Notes: generated from the letters alone by a model not told the origin. A stretch of DNA of 44,384 nt from Candidatus Peregrinibacteria bacterium (GCA_016220175.1 JACRHZ010000069.1:1-44384); one strand, 5' to 3'; counted from the first letter of the stretch, positions 16,036 to 25,094 are shown. A program made the numbers and translations.

Positions 16036-18299
16036 ACTTTAAAATATGAATGGAATGAGAATTTTCGAAGAGAACGACGACGCATGAGCCGATACACGCC
16101 AAAGAACAGTGGGAAAAGAATAGCAATCCCCATATTTCCGAATTTCACCAGCGCTTTTTGGGTTTCATTTTCAAACGTAAGAGGATTCATTGCACGACTT
16201 TTAAGACGAATTCCTGCGAGGGATTCTTCTTGTGCAAGCCAAGAAACAGAATTCATTCCGAATGCAAAATTTTCCGCTGTGCGCTGAACCATATCATTTG
16301 TGAGAAAGTCTGAATCGGTCACTGCAATTATTCGTGATTGTTTCTCATTTTCTCCGGCATTCGTAACACTCACAGCAATAAGTTTTTCGGAAAGATCTGA
16401 ATTGGAAAATCGTTGTTGTGGATCGAGCGTAAATGAGCCATTCTGTTCTCCTGCTCCATTCGTTGTCGTAACCAGTTTCGTAGCAACAAGATTTTTCTTC
16501 GCCATCGCATCAGTATCAATACTGAGGGAACTCGCCCACGGGAAGACCATTTGTTTTATTTTCACCATAATAGGCGACATTGTATCAGCAGGAAGCGCAT
16601 TGATCCAAAATGGATACGGGAGGAATATTGTGACAAATCCTCCTCCAAATTGGACATTTTGATTTGACTTGAGGTCGTACACAATGTTTTTTGCAACTTG
16701 AATACCATATTCGCTGAGGAAATCAGCAAAACTGTTCGCATTTTCACTTGCACTAAATGTTTTAAGATCAACGCTCACCGGATCGACTACAAAAAGTGCA
16801 GCTCCGCCATTTTTTATATAAGAACGAATTCCCTCTCTTTCATCAGATGGAATTTCCTGAGTGGGTCCGGCAATAACGAGTACTGAAGTATTTTCCGGCA
16901 ATGTCTTTACTGGAGTAACTTTTCCTTCTGATGAAGATGCGGGAAATGAAAAATCTTGTACATCAAATTGTCCCTTGAGTTCGTTTACGAAAGTCGAGTA
17001 CCCCTGAGTGATGCTCTTTTCTCCATGACCAGACAGGAATATAACTTTTTTCTTTTCCGTTGTCGTGAGCTTTGCAATAAAACTCGTGAGGAGATATTCC
17101 AAGTCTCCGGTATTTTCAATGAAAGGGATCGCCTCTGTCTTGCCTCCATGTGCTACCGTGAGGCCAAAATATCCTTTTTTTACCTGAAATTCTTCTCCAC
17201 TTACCACGTTAAATTGTACCTCTTGTACACCGAGTGATGTTGCCTCTGACTTCAGAGAAGCGTTATCGGAGGGATCTTTTTCTGAGAATACAATGTTTCC
17301 CTTTGCGAGGGTTTCATAATCACGCAAAATATCTTCTGTATCGCGAAGAAGCGGTTTGAACTGGGCGGGAAGTTCGGCAGAAGCGTACAAAGTAACATTT
17401 ACCACATCTTGAAGACCTCCCACGAGATTTTTCGTGGCGGGAGAGAGTGTGTATAAATTTTCCTCTGTGAGATCAATGCGTCCGGGAATGCGCGAACCGA
17501 GGACATTCAGGAGAACTGCGATTCCGATGAACAGCGCCACTCCTATTTTCCAAGAGCGATATATTTCTTTTTTATTTCCTGATTTTCTTTTGATGAGCTG
17601 GAGATATGCGAGACTCAAAAAGACCGCCGTCATTGAGAGAAAATACCAAATATCTCTGAGATCGATTACTCCTCGAGCCATAGAAGTAAAATGAGAACTG
17701 ATGGAAAGCCTCTCGAGAAGAGATCCAACTGCTACTGGCAAACTTCCAGTAATAAATCCCAATTGGAAAACAATAAAAAAGAAACTCACAACGACAGAGA
17801 TAAGGAGCGCCGTAATCTGACTTTTAAATAAACTAGAAACAAAAACTCCCAGACTAATGAGCACCATTGCCATGCATATGCTCGCCAAGAATTGACCCAG
17901 TATTACTCCTCCGTCCAAATCACCATAGAGACTGAGACTAATACCTATAGGAATAATAAAAAGAAGCGCAATGATTACAAAAATAAAACTTCCCAAAAAT
18001 TTTCCGAGAAGAAATTCCCATTCCTTAAGAGGATGTGTAAGAAGAACTTCGAGTGTTCCTTCAGTCCTTTCCTGAGAGACAGATCCCATTGTGAGCGCTG
18101 GGATGACAAAGAGAAAGAGCCACGGAAGGAGATCAAAAAGAATGCGAAGAGATGCCTCTCCTACAAGAAATATTGATTTGAAAAAGAGAAATTGCCAGAG
18201 GAGGAGAAACACAACAAGAACGATATACGCAGTAGCGCTATCGAAATACGACTTGAGTTCTTTCTTGCCGATCGTTAGGACATTCAAAAAGATGTTCAT
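16032..18299 (-). CDS. ABC-2 permease fused to GldG-like domain
   Basis: The 755-aa protein joins two parts normally encoded separately. Residues 1-240 are an ABC-2 permease of GldF type with six membrane helices and the conserved SQERTEGTLEVLLTHPLKEWEF after the second helix. From ~250 a further membrane helix leads into a GldG/'ABC-type uncharacterised transport' extracytoplasmic domain (VNVTLYASAELPAQFKPLL, KKVIFLSGHGEKS, SVLVIAGPTQEIP), and a last membrane helix lies near 720-740 followed by basic residues. In Bacteroidetes GldA/F/G serve gliding and secretion. In other phyla the equivalents have no settled function. The gene overlaps both neighbours by ATGA, with the ATPase gene upstream. 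Confidence 0.88.
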   Translation of the reverse strand: MNIFLNVLTIGKKELKSYFDSATAYIVLVVFLLLWQFLFFKSIFLVGEASLRILFDLLPWLFLFVIPALTMGSVSQERTEGTLEVLLTHPLKEWEFLLGKFLGSFIFVIIALLFIIPIGISLSLYGDLDGGVILGQFLASICMAMVLISLGVFVSSLFKSQITALLISVVVSFFFIVFQLGFITGSLPVAVGSLLERLSISSHFTSMARGVIDLRDIWYFLSMTAVFLSLAYLQLIKRKSGNKKEIYRSWKIGVALFIGIAVLLNVLGSRIPGRIDLTEENLYTLSPATKNLVGGLQDVVNVTLYASAELPAQFKPLLRDTEDILRDYETLAKGNIVFSEKDPSDNASLKSEATSLGVQEVQFNVVSGEEFQVKKGYFGLTVAHGGKTEAIPFIENTGDLEYLLTSFIAKLTTTEKKKVIFLSGHGEKSITQGYSTFVNELKGQFDVQDFSFPASSSEGKVTPVKTLPENTSVLVIAGPTQEIPSDEREGIRSYIKNGGAALFVVDPVSVDLKTFSASENANSFADFLSEYGIQVAKNIVYDLKSNQNVQFGGGFVTIFLPYPFWINALPADTMSPIMVKIKQMVFPWASSLSIDTDAMAKKNLVATKLVTTTNGAGEQNGSFTLDPQQRFSNSDLSEKLIAVSVTNAGENEKQSRIIAVTDSDFLTNDMVQRTAENFAFGMNSVSWLAQEESLAGIRLKSRAMNPLTFENETQKALVKFGNMGIAILFPLFFGVYRLMRRRSLRKFSFHSYFKV

Positions 18300-19225
18300 G
18301 GATTTTCTTTCGTAAGAATATGGAAAATATCCTCGAGCCCCTTTCCTTCTTCATTCAGCTTCCAAATAATCCATTTATGCTCCTCAGAAAGGCGAGAAAG
18401 TTCGGGCTGGAGTTCAACGCTTGGATTCGACAAAATTTCAGCCCGAATTCTTTTCGGCGAAATTTTCTGAATCTCCAAATGTTTTACGCCTTCTAATGCC
18501 TTGAGTGATGACTCTACATTCTCTCCTTCAACTTCAAAAACGAGGAGCGTATCACCTTGAATTTGCTTGCCGAGATCCTGAGGTGTTCCATCTGCCACGA
18601 GTTTCCCTTTGTGGATAATGAGGACTCGACTGCACACGGCAGAGACTTCCTGCATGACGTGTGTGCTCATCATGATCGTATGATTTTTTGAGAGTTCCCG
18701 AATAAGCTGCCGGATTTCATTTCTCTGAGTTGGATCAAGTCCTTCCGTCGGTTCATCGAGAAGTAGGACTTTTGGTTTATGAAGAAGTGCCGCAGCAAGT
18801 CCAACTCTTTGTTTATATCCTTTTGAAAGTTCTCCAATAGGACGATAAAACACATCACTAATGGCGACAGCAGAAACGACAAATTCAAACGATTTTTTCT
18901 TCTCTTTTTGCGGAATTTTTTTAAGATCTGAAGAAAGATTTAAAAAATCAGAAACGAGCATATCTTTATAGAGCGGGTTGTTTTCGGGCAAATATCCAAT
19001 ATGAAGCTGTGCCGCAACAGGATCATCTGCCACTGAAATTTTATTCACATGAATACTCCCCTCATCTGGAGAAAGATATCCAGAAATCATACGCATCGTT
19101 GTTGTTTTTCCAGCTCCATTTGGACCGAGAAAGCCCACAATTTCGCCAGAAGAAACAGCGAATGAAAGCGAATCTACCGCCACATTCTCTCCATATTTTT
19201 TGGTGAGATTCAAAACTTTGATCAT
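18296..19225 (-). CDS. ABC transporter ATPase (GldA-like)
   Basis: The 309-aa ATPase of the ABC-2 importer/exporter type has Walker A GPNGAGKTT (~34), Q-loop IGYLPENNPLY, signature LSKGYKQRVGL (~129), Walker B VLLLDEPTEGLDP (~150) and an H-loop MSTHVMQEV. The C-terminal ~80 residues form the regulatory domain seen in GldA/NatA-type proteins (EVEGENVESSLKALEGV). The frame extends to an ATG at 19279, but MIKVLNLTKKYG at 19225 is the usual family start. It is the first gene of the four-gene operon and would energise the fused permease encoded immediately downstream. Confidence 0.92.
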   Translation of the reverse strand: MIKVLNLTKKYGENVAVDSLSFAVSSGEIVGFLGPNGAGKTTTMRMISGYLSPDEGSIHVNKISVADDPVAAQLHIGYLPENNPLYKDMLVSDFLNLSSDLKKIPQKEKKKSFEFVVSAVAISDVFYRPIGELSKGYKQRVGLAAALLHKPKVLLLDEPTEGLDPTQRNEIRQLIRELSKNHTIMMSTHVMQEVSAVCSRVLIIHKGKLVADGTPQDLGKQIQGDTLLVFEVEGENVESSLKALEGVKHLEIQKISPKRIRAEILSNPSVELQPELSRLSEEHKWIIWKLNEEGKGLEDIFHILTKENP

Positions 19226-19315
19226 AATCGTCAAAGGAAAACTTCCACGAAATATCGCCTGTAAAAAAAACCAGCGCATACTCTAGCAACTTTTTTGGAA
19301 TGATTCAAGAAAAAT

Positions 19316-19343
19316 TTGCAATTCTTCTAAAATCGGATATAAT
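19316..19343 (+). promoter_or_regulatory. Sigma-70 type promoter for nitroreductase
   Basis: TTGCAA (19316-19321), a 16-bp spacer and TATAAT (19338-19343) lie 29 bases before the ATG. Transcription would start near 19350, leaving a leader of about 23 bases. Confidence 0.7.
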
Positions 19344-19372
19344 TTGTCCTGTATTATTTTATTATCCAAATT

Positions 19373-19993
19373 ATGGACTCTTTTCTTACTGGGCTCAGCT
19401 GGCGATTTGCAACAAAAATATTTGATCCCAAGAAAAAAGTTTCGGATGGAGATCTTGAAAAAATTATTGACGCAATTCGCTTCGCTCCATCTTCTTTTGG
19501 ACTTCAGCCCTATCATATACACGTAGTGAGCGATATGGAAACGCGGAAAAAGCTGAGAGAAGCGGCGTGGAATCAAACACAAATAACCGATGCGTCTCAT
19601 CTCTTCGTATTTGCAGCGCGAAATGACACCAGCGAAAAACGCATCGATGAATATTTTGAAGTTGCCAGCGGCGGTGATGCTTCCGTGCTGGAAAAACTCA
19701 AAGATTATAAAGCGTATCAACAGGGATTTTTTAAGGACATGCCAAAAGAAAAACAAATGACGTGGGCACAACGGCAAGCATATATAGCTCTTGGCTTTGC
19801 GATGGCTGCGTGCGCTGAACTCAAAATAGATTCCTGCCCAATGGAAGGATTTGAACCGGAGAAGGTGAATGAAATACTGGGAATTCCCTCTCACATGACC
19901 GCGACAGCATTGCTGACAATTGGGTATCGTAAAGAAGGACCAGCAAGACCAAAAGTGAGATTTTCAGAGAAGGATTTGTTTACAAAAATGTGA
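19373..19993 (+). CDS. Nitroreductase family NAD(P)H-dependent oxidoreductase
   Basis: The 206-aa, single-domain FMN enzyme is of the NfsB-like type. The FMN-contact segments are visible: RFATKIFDP (residues ~11-19), AIRFAPSSFGLQPYHIHVV (~34-52) and, near the C-terminus, GIPSHMTATALLTIGYRKE. A GFAMAACAELKIDSCPMEGF stretch matches the conserved region of NfsB/YdgI proteins. The likely reaction is two-electron reduction of nitroaromatics or quinones with NAD(P)H; the physiological substrate is unknown. It stands alone on the plus strand, divergent from the ABC operon and convergent with the Cys-rich array, with its own promoter just upstream. Confidence 0.9.
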   Translation: MDSFLTGLSWRFATKIFDPKKKVSDGDLEKIIDAIRFAPSSFGLQPYHIHVVSDMETRKKLREAAWNQTQITDASHLFVFAARNDTSEKRIDEYFEVASGGDASVLEKLKDYKAYQQGFFKDMPKEKQMTWAQRQAYIALGFAMAACAELKIDSCPMEGFEPEKVNEILGIPSHMTATALLTIGYRKEGPARPKVRFSEKDLFTKM

Positions 19994-19994
19994 T

Positions 19995-20067
19995 CGGAAA
20001 GCGACACGGCGCCCATCGGGTCTGAGGACCCTTCAGGGTCTCGAACGACCGTGTCGCTTTCATGATA
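19995..20067. repeat. 73-bp palindromic element, copy 1
   Basis: Outer arms GAAAGCGACACGG and CCGTGTCGCTTTC (13 bp, perfect) enclose two overlapping gggtc/gaccc stems, so the element can fold into a three-armed structure. It is 72/73 identical to 33654-33726 in the same orientation, and both lie exactly 6 bases from the stop of a Cys-rich paralog. It may end transcription of the flanking convergent genes. Confidence 0.9.
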
Positions 20068-20073
20068 AATGAA

Positions 20074-21747
20074 TCAATACACTTCTTTCAAATAACACTC
20101 CTCACAATATACAATCTCTGGTCTCTCCGGCGCGTATGTCGTCTGAATCTCTTTCTGACATTTTGCGCAATTTCTTGTCCAGAGTTTGCGCGGGTTTCTG
20201 AGCGCCATTCGGTGCGCATGTCGAACATCCGGATGATAGTGCGGAATCGGCAAATTCATCTTTCGATAAAATTCGAGTTCTGCTTTCTGGATTTTAAAAA
20301 GCTTCCCCGATTCTTCACAAATTATTGCCCAGTTTAAAATATCGTCTGGAATGTCTGTAATCGAATTTGGTAATTTTTGAGCAGGGATTTTTTTGGTAAT
20401 TCCCGAATCATCAAATTTTTCTTCATCTTTCCATTTCCATCCTTTTTTTAAGACTTCTTCTTTGCTCATTGGAAAGTACTCCTGAGCAATTGTTTCGTTA
20501 TATGCAAATGGTGAAATTTCGACGGGAAAGAATTCTCCCCATTCTCCGGTTTTTTGCATGTATTCAATTATTTTTGGAAGGAGTTTTTTGTATTCTTCTT
20601 TTGAATATTGTTTGTTCAGAATACAGTACTTCTTCCGTTTGAGATCAATACAGCCAAAGAGATATTCCGAATAGAAACATTCATCTGTATATGCAGAATA
20701 TTGCATATCCCAAGAGTGCAATGCAAATTTTGTGTGATAATTATTCACCGGACTCATGCTGTTGTAGACCAATTCAGCTTTTGTCGTGTAATTAATATCC
20801 TGGCAATCTTTGGAATGCCCAGGGACAAGATATGCGTACGAGCAATCTTCAAGTCCATTTGCATCAAAACACGCGAAAGAGTTTTGACACCCAACAAGGT
20901 AATCTCCGAAAGAACTTTCACAATTGATAAGATGGCTAGAACGTTCTGGTTGTGTTAAAAAAAATGTATATGCTTTTTCAAACATGAGCCTTCCATTTCG
21001 GTAGCCTTCAAGTTCGGATTTTGTCTGCGAAAATTCTTCTTCGGATACTTGTTTATTAAAAATACAATACTTCTGATTTACGAGATTTTTACATCCAATA
21101 CAATTGCTACATCCCCGACAGTCTTTGCAGAAAAAGAGAAATCTTGAATTCGTACAATCCCCACAAAATTGACATTGAAACAAATTTTGAGAATGGATGC
21201 ATTCATAACAAAGCTCACAATTATTAACCAAACTACAATCTATTGAATCGCGAGAATAGTGAGTTTGGTACGAGAAAAAAATATCTTCTGATTCAACACA
21301 TGAAACACACATGTAACAATTTTTTGAGTACACCGAATAGGGAGCGTAATCACAATTTTCGCAATGACTTATCGTCATACTTATCCGTGGAACCATTCTT
21401 TGTAATTCCAAAAATTGTTCAAAAAATGTTCGAGAAAAATCAAAATCCATTCCATATTCCAAGCCATCCCATTTGTCCATCCACCATTCATGATGGTCAT
21501 ATACGGGAAATCCTTTGTTAGTATGGTGATAGGAAATAATACTTTTCCCAGAGAGATCACATGTGCGGTAGTATAAGTGTCGTTCATTTCGAAACGTCAT
21601 TCGGCGTTGCATTCGACAATCCGGACACAACGTCGGAGGAGGAATTTCATATTTTTTCCCTCCAAAAATTGGCGAAATTTTATCATAGAATTTTAGATCT
21701 TCGTCTGTTATTCCAAATTCTGCCGAGCAATTTTTACAGGTTTTCAT
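20074..21747 (-). CDS. Cys-rich array protein 1 (function unknown)
   Basis: The 557-aa protein has 36 Cys by my count and no signal peptide or membrane segment, so it is probably cytoplasmic. The N-terminal knuckle has CKNC (4-7) and CPDC (~38-41), with the 'GGKKY' insertion that marks subtype A (copies 1, 3, 7). The middle (~130-240) repeats C-x2-C-x2-C every 14-15 residues, as in a solenoid with stacked Cys. Two long modules each end in a YC(I)xNKQ...(E)EE signature. The last ~90 residues carry CEESGKLFKIQKAELEFYR, HYHPDVRHAHRM and a second knuckle (CAKC, then YCEEC). The family is one I recall only as hypothetical proteins in CPR genomes. The start overlaps the ATPase stop by ATGA, implying coupled translation. 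Confidence 0.9.
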   Translation of the reverse strand: MKTCKNCSAEFGITDEDLKFYDKISPIFGGKKYEIPPPTLCPDCRMQRRMTFRNERHLYYRTCDLSGKSIISYHHTNKGFPVYDHHEWWMDKWDGLEYGMDFDFSRTFFEQFLELQRMVPRISMTISHCENCDYAPYSVYSKNCYMCVSCVESEDIFFSYQTHYSRDSIDCSLVNNCELCYECIHSQNLFQCQFCGDCTNSRFLFFCKDCRGCSNCIGCKNLVNQKYCIFNKQVSEEEFSQTKSELEGYRNGRLMFEKAYTFFLTQPERSSHLINCESSFGDYLVGCQNSFACFDANGLEDCSYAYLVPGHSKDCQDINYTTKAELVYNSMSPVNNYHTKFALHSWDMQYSAYTDECFYSEYLFGCIDLKRKKYCILNKQYSKEEYKKLLPKIIEYMQKTGEWGEFFPVEISPFAYNETIAQEYFPMSKEEVLKKGWKWKDEEKFDDSGITKKIPAQKLPNSITDIPDDILNWAIICEESGKLFKIQKAELEFYRKMNLPIPHYHPDVRHAHRMALRNPRKLWTRNCAKCQKEIQTTYAPERPEIVYCEECYLKEVY

Positions 21748-22895
21748 GAATTCCCCAAGAGAAATTTCTGAAAATTTTCGGGATGGATGACTTCAAATGT
21801 GCTATTTTTATAACTTTCTGAAAAAGCTTTTGGGAGTTTTCTCTTTTTTTTATGATTCCATGAAAACTCATATGCACAAAGCGTATTTCCCGCTTCCTCA
21901 ATATAATCAATCTCTTTTTGCGCGTATGTTCTCCAAAAATAGTGGTTCACGCCTTTTTGATGATTATTCAGGTATTTCATCCGTTCTGCGATACAAAAAT
22001 TTTCCCAAAGCGCTCCGATGTCATTACGAAATTCGAGGCGATTATGATTTTGAATAAGGCTGTTTCGAATGCCAAGATCCCAAAAATAAATTTTTCTGCT
22101 TTTTGTGACTTCATTCCGAAGATTCCGTTTGAGCGCCGAAAGACGAAAAATAACAAAAGCTTCTTCGAGAAGAAATAAATACCGCTGAATTACTGTTTGA
22201 TCAACTCCGAGTTTTTGAGCGAGTTCATGATATGACACTTCAGATCCGATTTGGAACGCGATAAGCCTCAAAAGCTTTGTGAGAAGTTCTGGTTTTTTGA
22301 GTTCTTGAAAGGTAAAAACATCCTTAAAAAGATAACTTCCCGTAAGTTCTTTGAGATATATTTCCGCTTCCGTTTCATTTTTTTCTGCTATTTCCGGATA
22401 ACTTCCGAACCTCAAAAGAAAATCGAGGTGCCGTTTTTGCTCATGCGGAAGTTCTTTTTGAAAAAGCTCTTCAAAGGAAAATGGAAAAAGGAGAAACTCA
22501 TGTTTTCGTCCTGTAAGCGGTTCTGATATTTTATTGGAAAGGTCAAAACTAGAAGATCCAGTCGCAATTACGCGCACATTCGGATAATCATCCACCAGTA
22601 TTTTGAGAACAAGACCAATATTTTCAATGCGCTGAGCTTCATCGAGGACAAGAAGTTGAAGATTTCGCACAACTTCCTTGAGTTTATGGCTGTTTTCATA
22701 GGCAAACACATCCCTCACATCTGCATAATCACAACTCATATATTTTGCCTTCTTTGGGTATTTTTCGATAATGTGTTTTACAAGCGTAGTTTTTCCCGCC
22801 TGACGTGGTCCATAAAGGATAATTGCCCTGTTCTTCTCTGGATGATGCCTAAGAAGCGTGCGTTCTATTTGCTTCAAAACTATTCTGTTTCTCAT
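21744..22895 (-). CDS. AAA ATPase with DUF4143 C-terminal domain
   Basis: The 383-aa protein has Walker A (GPRQAGKTT, ~29-37), Walker B LLVLDEAQRIENIG, the sensor-like IATGSSSFDLS, and a DUF4143 C-terminal half ending with FWRTYAQKEIDYIEEAG, where the E-x-D-Y-I motif recalls a PD-(D/E)xK nuclease fold. These ATPases are widespread in prokaryotes, often scattered in variable regions, and their function is not settled; DNA binding or a toxin-antitoxin-like role has been suggested. Its stop overlaps the start of Cys-rich protein 1 (TCATGA), so the two are cotranscribed and translationally coupled. Upstream, TTGATA and TGTAAT spaced by 18 bp could be its promoter. Confidence 0.88.
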   Translation of the reverse strand: MRNRIVLKQIERTLLRHHPEKNRAIILYGPRQAGKTTLVKHIIEKYPKKAKYMSCDYADVRDVFAYENSHKLKEVVRNLQLLVLDEAQRIENIGLVLKILVDDYPNVRVIATGSSSFDLSNKISEPLTGRKHEFLLFPFSFEELFQKELPHEQKRHLDFLLRFGSYPEIAEKNETEAEIYLKELTGSYLFKDVFTFQELKKPELLTKLLRLIAFQIGSEVSYHELAQKLGVDQTVIQRYLFLLEEAFVIFRLSALKRNLRNEVTKSRKIYFWDLGIRNSLIQNHNRLEFRNDIGALWENFCIAERMKYLNNHQKGVNHYFWRTYAQKEIDYIEEAGNTLCAYEFSWNHKKKRKLPKAFSESYKNSTFEVIHPENFQKFLLGNS

Positions 22896-22976
22896 AAATT
22901 TTAAAATTACATGAGTACGTTCATAATTTTATCAAAAATTACATGAAAATACAATAGAATTTATCATGAATTTTCC

Positions 22977-23006
22977 TTAATAGACTTCTTTCAGATAACA
23001 CTCCTC
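22977..23006 (-). pseudogene. C-terminal remnant of another Cys-rich array protein
   Basis: On the minus strand this reads GAG GAG TGT TAT CTG AAA GAA GTC TAT TAA, that is EECYLKEVY followed by a stop. This is the exact C-terminus of the array family (compare copies 1, 6 and 7). Upstream of GAG the similarity ends abruptly at a short cacctc/gaggtg hairpin (23006-23028). It is the scar of a deleted copy or of a recombination event between copies. Confidence 0.75.
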
Positions 23007-23071
23007 ACCTCTCAACAAGCTCGAGGTGAATCTTGTTTTTTGAATTTCCCAATAATTTACAGCAGTTTTAC

Positions 23072-24745
23072 TCAATAAACTTCTTTAAGATAGCAAGATT
23101 CGCAATACACAATTTCCGGTCTCTCCTGAGCATACGTTGTCCGAATATATTTCTCGCATTTCATACAATTTCTGTCCCAGAGTTTGCGAGGATTTCTCAG
23201 AGCCATGCGATGCGCGTGTCGAATATCTGGATGAAAATGAGGAATCGGTAAATTCATCCTTCGATAAAATTCAAGTTCCGCTTTTTGAATTTTAAAAAAT
23301 TTCCCAGATTCTTCGCATCCAATTGCCCAATTCAAAATATCATCAGGGATTCTTTCAATCGTGGGTGGAAGTTTCACGGCTGGGATTTTTTTAGTAATTC
23401 CGGAGAAATTCGGTTCTTCTGCCTCTCTCCATTTCCATTGTCTTTGAAGAACTTCTGCTTTCTCGAGGGGATAGTATTGCATTGCTATCGTTTCATTATA
23501 TGCGAAAGGAGAAAGTGATATCGGAAAAAATTCACCGAACTCACCAGTTTTTTTCATATGTTCCATTATTTTCGGTATGAGTGCGTCGTATTCCTCTTTG
23601 GAGTATTGCTTATTGAGAATACAATAGGATTTATGCTTGAGGCTGATACATCCAAAAAGATTATGGCTATTTTGGATACAGAGTTTTGAATACCAAATAT
23701 CATGGCATCCAGACCAAATTTGATCTGAGAAAAAAATATTTCGCACACCATCTCCAATTTCGTGAACTTCATAGCAAAATTCGGCTCCTTTTCCTGCTCC
23801 AAATACGAGCATGTCATAAACATTTTTTAGATTTCGAGAATCATACACATACTTTATGTCGCGGGAATTTTGAACATCGAACGAATACTGACAATTTTTT
23901 GTGTTTTGTAAATAATCCCCTGAAGAATCTTCATTCTGAATACTATGAATATGCTTTTGGGGAAATCTCACGATGTATTCTTCAAAAAAAGATTTTTTTA
24001 CTTCCTTTCTGGGTTGATGCTGATTCACAAATACTTCTTGAAGTATTTGAAAATATTCCTCCTTCGTACACGTTTCATTGGAGAAATAATATTGCTTGTT
24101 TCTCAGATTGACACATCCAAAACAATTTTTACATCCAACACAATTCTGGAGAAAAAATGACTCACTGCAATTCTGGCAGTTGACGAGAAATTGAGAATCG
24201 TAACAATTTTGGCAGTCGACACATTCGTAGCACAGCTCTGAATTGGTGATATAAGAGGAGTCGAGACAGAATCGAGAATCATAAATATGACTGCTGTACA
24301 TGCAGCCCTCATCTCCATCAGCTTCAAAGATAAGATAGCAGTTTTTACACCATCCACATTGATTTACATAATCGCAATTTTGATTTCCTGTTGCTGATCT
24401 GGCTAATTGTGGGACTTCTCGAAAAAGCTCTGTAAACTGATCAAGGAATAGTCTGGAGAAATCAAAATTTTTCCCAAATATAAGCCCATCCCATTTATCA
24501 GAGTACCAATAATCATTATCATAGACGGTAATTTTTGTGCTTGGATGGTATGCAGAAAGAATTTTTTTCTGTGTCGCATTGCACATTCGATAATACAGGT
24601 TCCTTTCATTTCTCCAGCCTGCCCTTCGCTGCTCTCGACACTCCGGACAGATTGTCGGCGCTGGAACATCCATTTTTTTGTAGAACTCTTGATCTTCCGG
24701 GAAGATTTCAAATTCTGCCGAACAGTTTTTGCAGGTTTTATGCAT
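23072..24745 (-). CDS. Cys-rich array protein 2 (function unknown)
   Basis: The 557-aa subtype B protein has CKNCSAEFEIFPEDQEFYKK followed directly by VPAPTICPECR, without the GGKKY insertion. Its middle carries CELC- and CVDCQNCYDSQFLVNCQNC-type repeats, then FLQNCVGCKNCFGCVNLRNK. The C-terminal ~90 residues match copies 1 and 3 closely (AELEFYRRMNLPIPHFHPD, YCESCYLKEVY). The frame extends to 24781, but the ATG at 24745 gives the MHKTCKNC start shared by the family. It begins 7 bases after the stop of hepT, so it is likely read as the third gene of the mntA-hepT transcript. Confidence 0.9.
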   Translation of the reverse strand: MHKTCKNCSAEFEIFPEDQEFYKKMDVPAPTICPECREQRRAGWRNERNLYYRMCNATQKKILSAYHPSTKITVYDNDYWYSDKWDGLIFGKNFDFSRLFLDQFTELFREVPQLARSATGNQNCDYVNQCGWCKNCYLIFEADGDEGCMYSSHIYDSRFCLDSSYITNSELCYECVDCQNCYDSQFLVNCQNCSESFFLQNCVGCKNCFGCVNLRNKQYYFSNETCTKEEYFQILQEVFVNQHQPRKEVKKSFFEEYIVRFPQKHIHSIQNEDSSGDYLQNTKNCQYSFDVQNSRDIKYVYDSRNLKNVYDMLVFGAGKGAEFCYEVHEIGDGVRNIFFSDQIWSGCHDIWYSKLCIQNSHNLFGCISLKHKSYCILNKQYSKEEYDALIPKIMEHMKKTGEFGEFFPISLSPFAYNETIAMQYYPLEKAEVLQRQWKWREAEEPNFSGITKKIPAVKLPPTIERIPDDILNWAIGCEESGKFFKIQKAELEFYRRMNLPIPHFHPDIRHAHRMALRNPRKLWDRNCMKCEKYIRTTYAQERPEIVYCESCYLKEVY

Positions 24746-24752
24746 GGATGTT

Positions 24753-25094
24753 TTATTTGTTTTCCAAAAACATAAGCTCAAAATCTCTCTTCAATTCTGG
24801 GAGCTTATTTTTCACAATATCCCACACAATCTCATAATCAACTCCAAAGTAATCATGAATGAGCTTATCTCTTACTCCGCACAGATTTCTCCAGGGAATA
24901 TGAGGATATTTTTCCCTGAAATCAAGCGGCAGTTTTTTTGCGGCTTCCCCTATAATTTCGAGGCTTCGAATAAACGCTCTCTGAAGTACCGAATCTTTGA
25001 GAAAAATCTCTTTTTGAAGACTCGTAGATTCCTTTATGAGGAAATTCATTTCATCAAGAATATGCCGAACATATTCGAGCGGTTCAAATGACAT
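24753..25094 (-). CDS. hepT: HepT-like toxin (HEPN, DUF86)
   Basis: The 113-aa HEPN-domain protein carries the RNase motif R-x4-H-x-Y intact as RDKLIHDY (C-terminal third), followed by FGVDYEIVWDIV, which is typical of HepT. HepT is a tRNA- or mRNA-cleaving toxin neutralised by MntA, which adds AMP units to a Tyr next to the active site. The ATG at 25094 is preferred over a TTG at 25109. It overlaps the mntA stop by 11 bases, the normal arrangement for this pair, and is followed 7 bases later by Cys-rich protein 2. Confidence 0.88.
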   Translation of the reverse strand: MSFEPLEYVRHILDEMNFLIKESTSLQKEIFLKDSVLQRAFIRSLEIIGEAAKKLPLDFREKYPHIPWRNLCGVRDKLIHDYFGVDYEIVWDIVKNKLPELKRDFELMFLENK

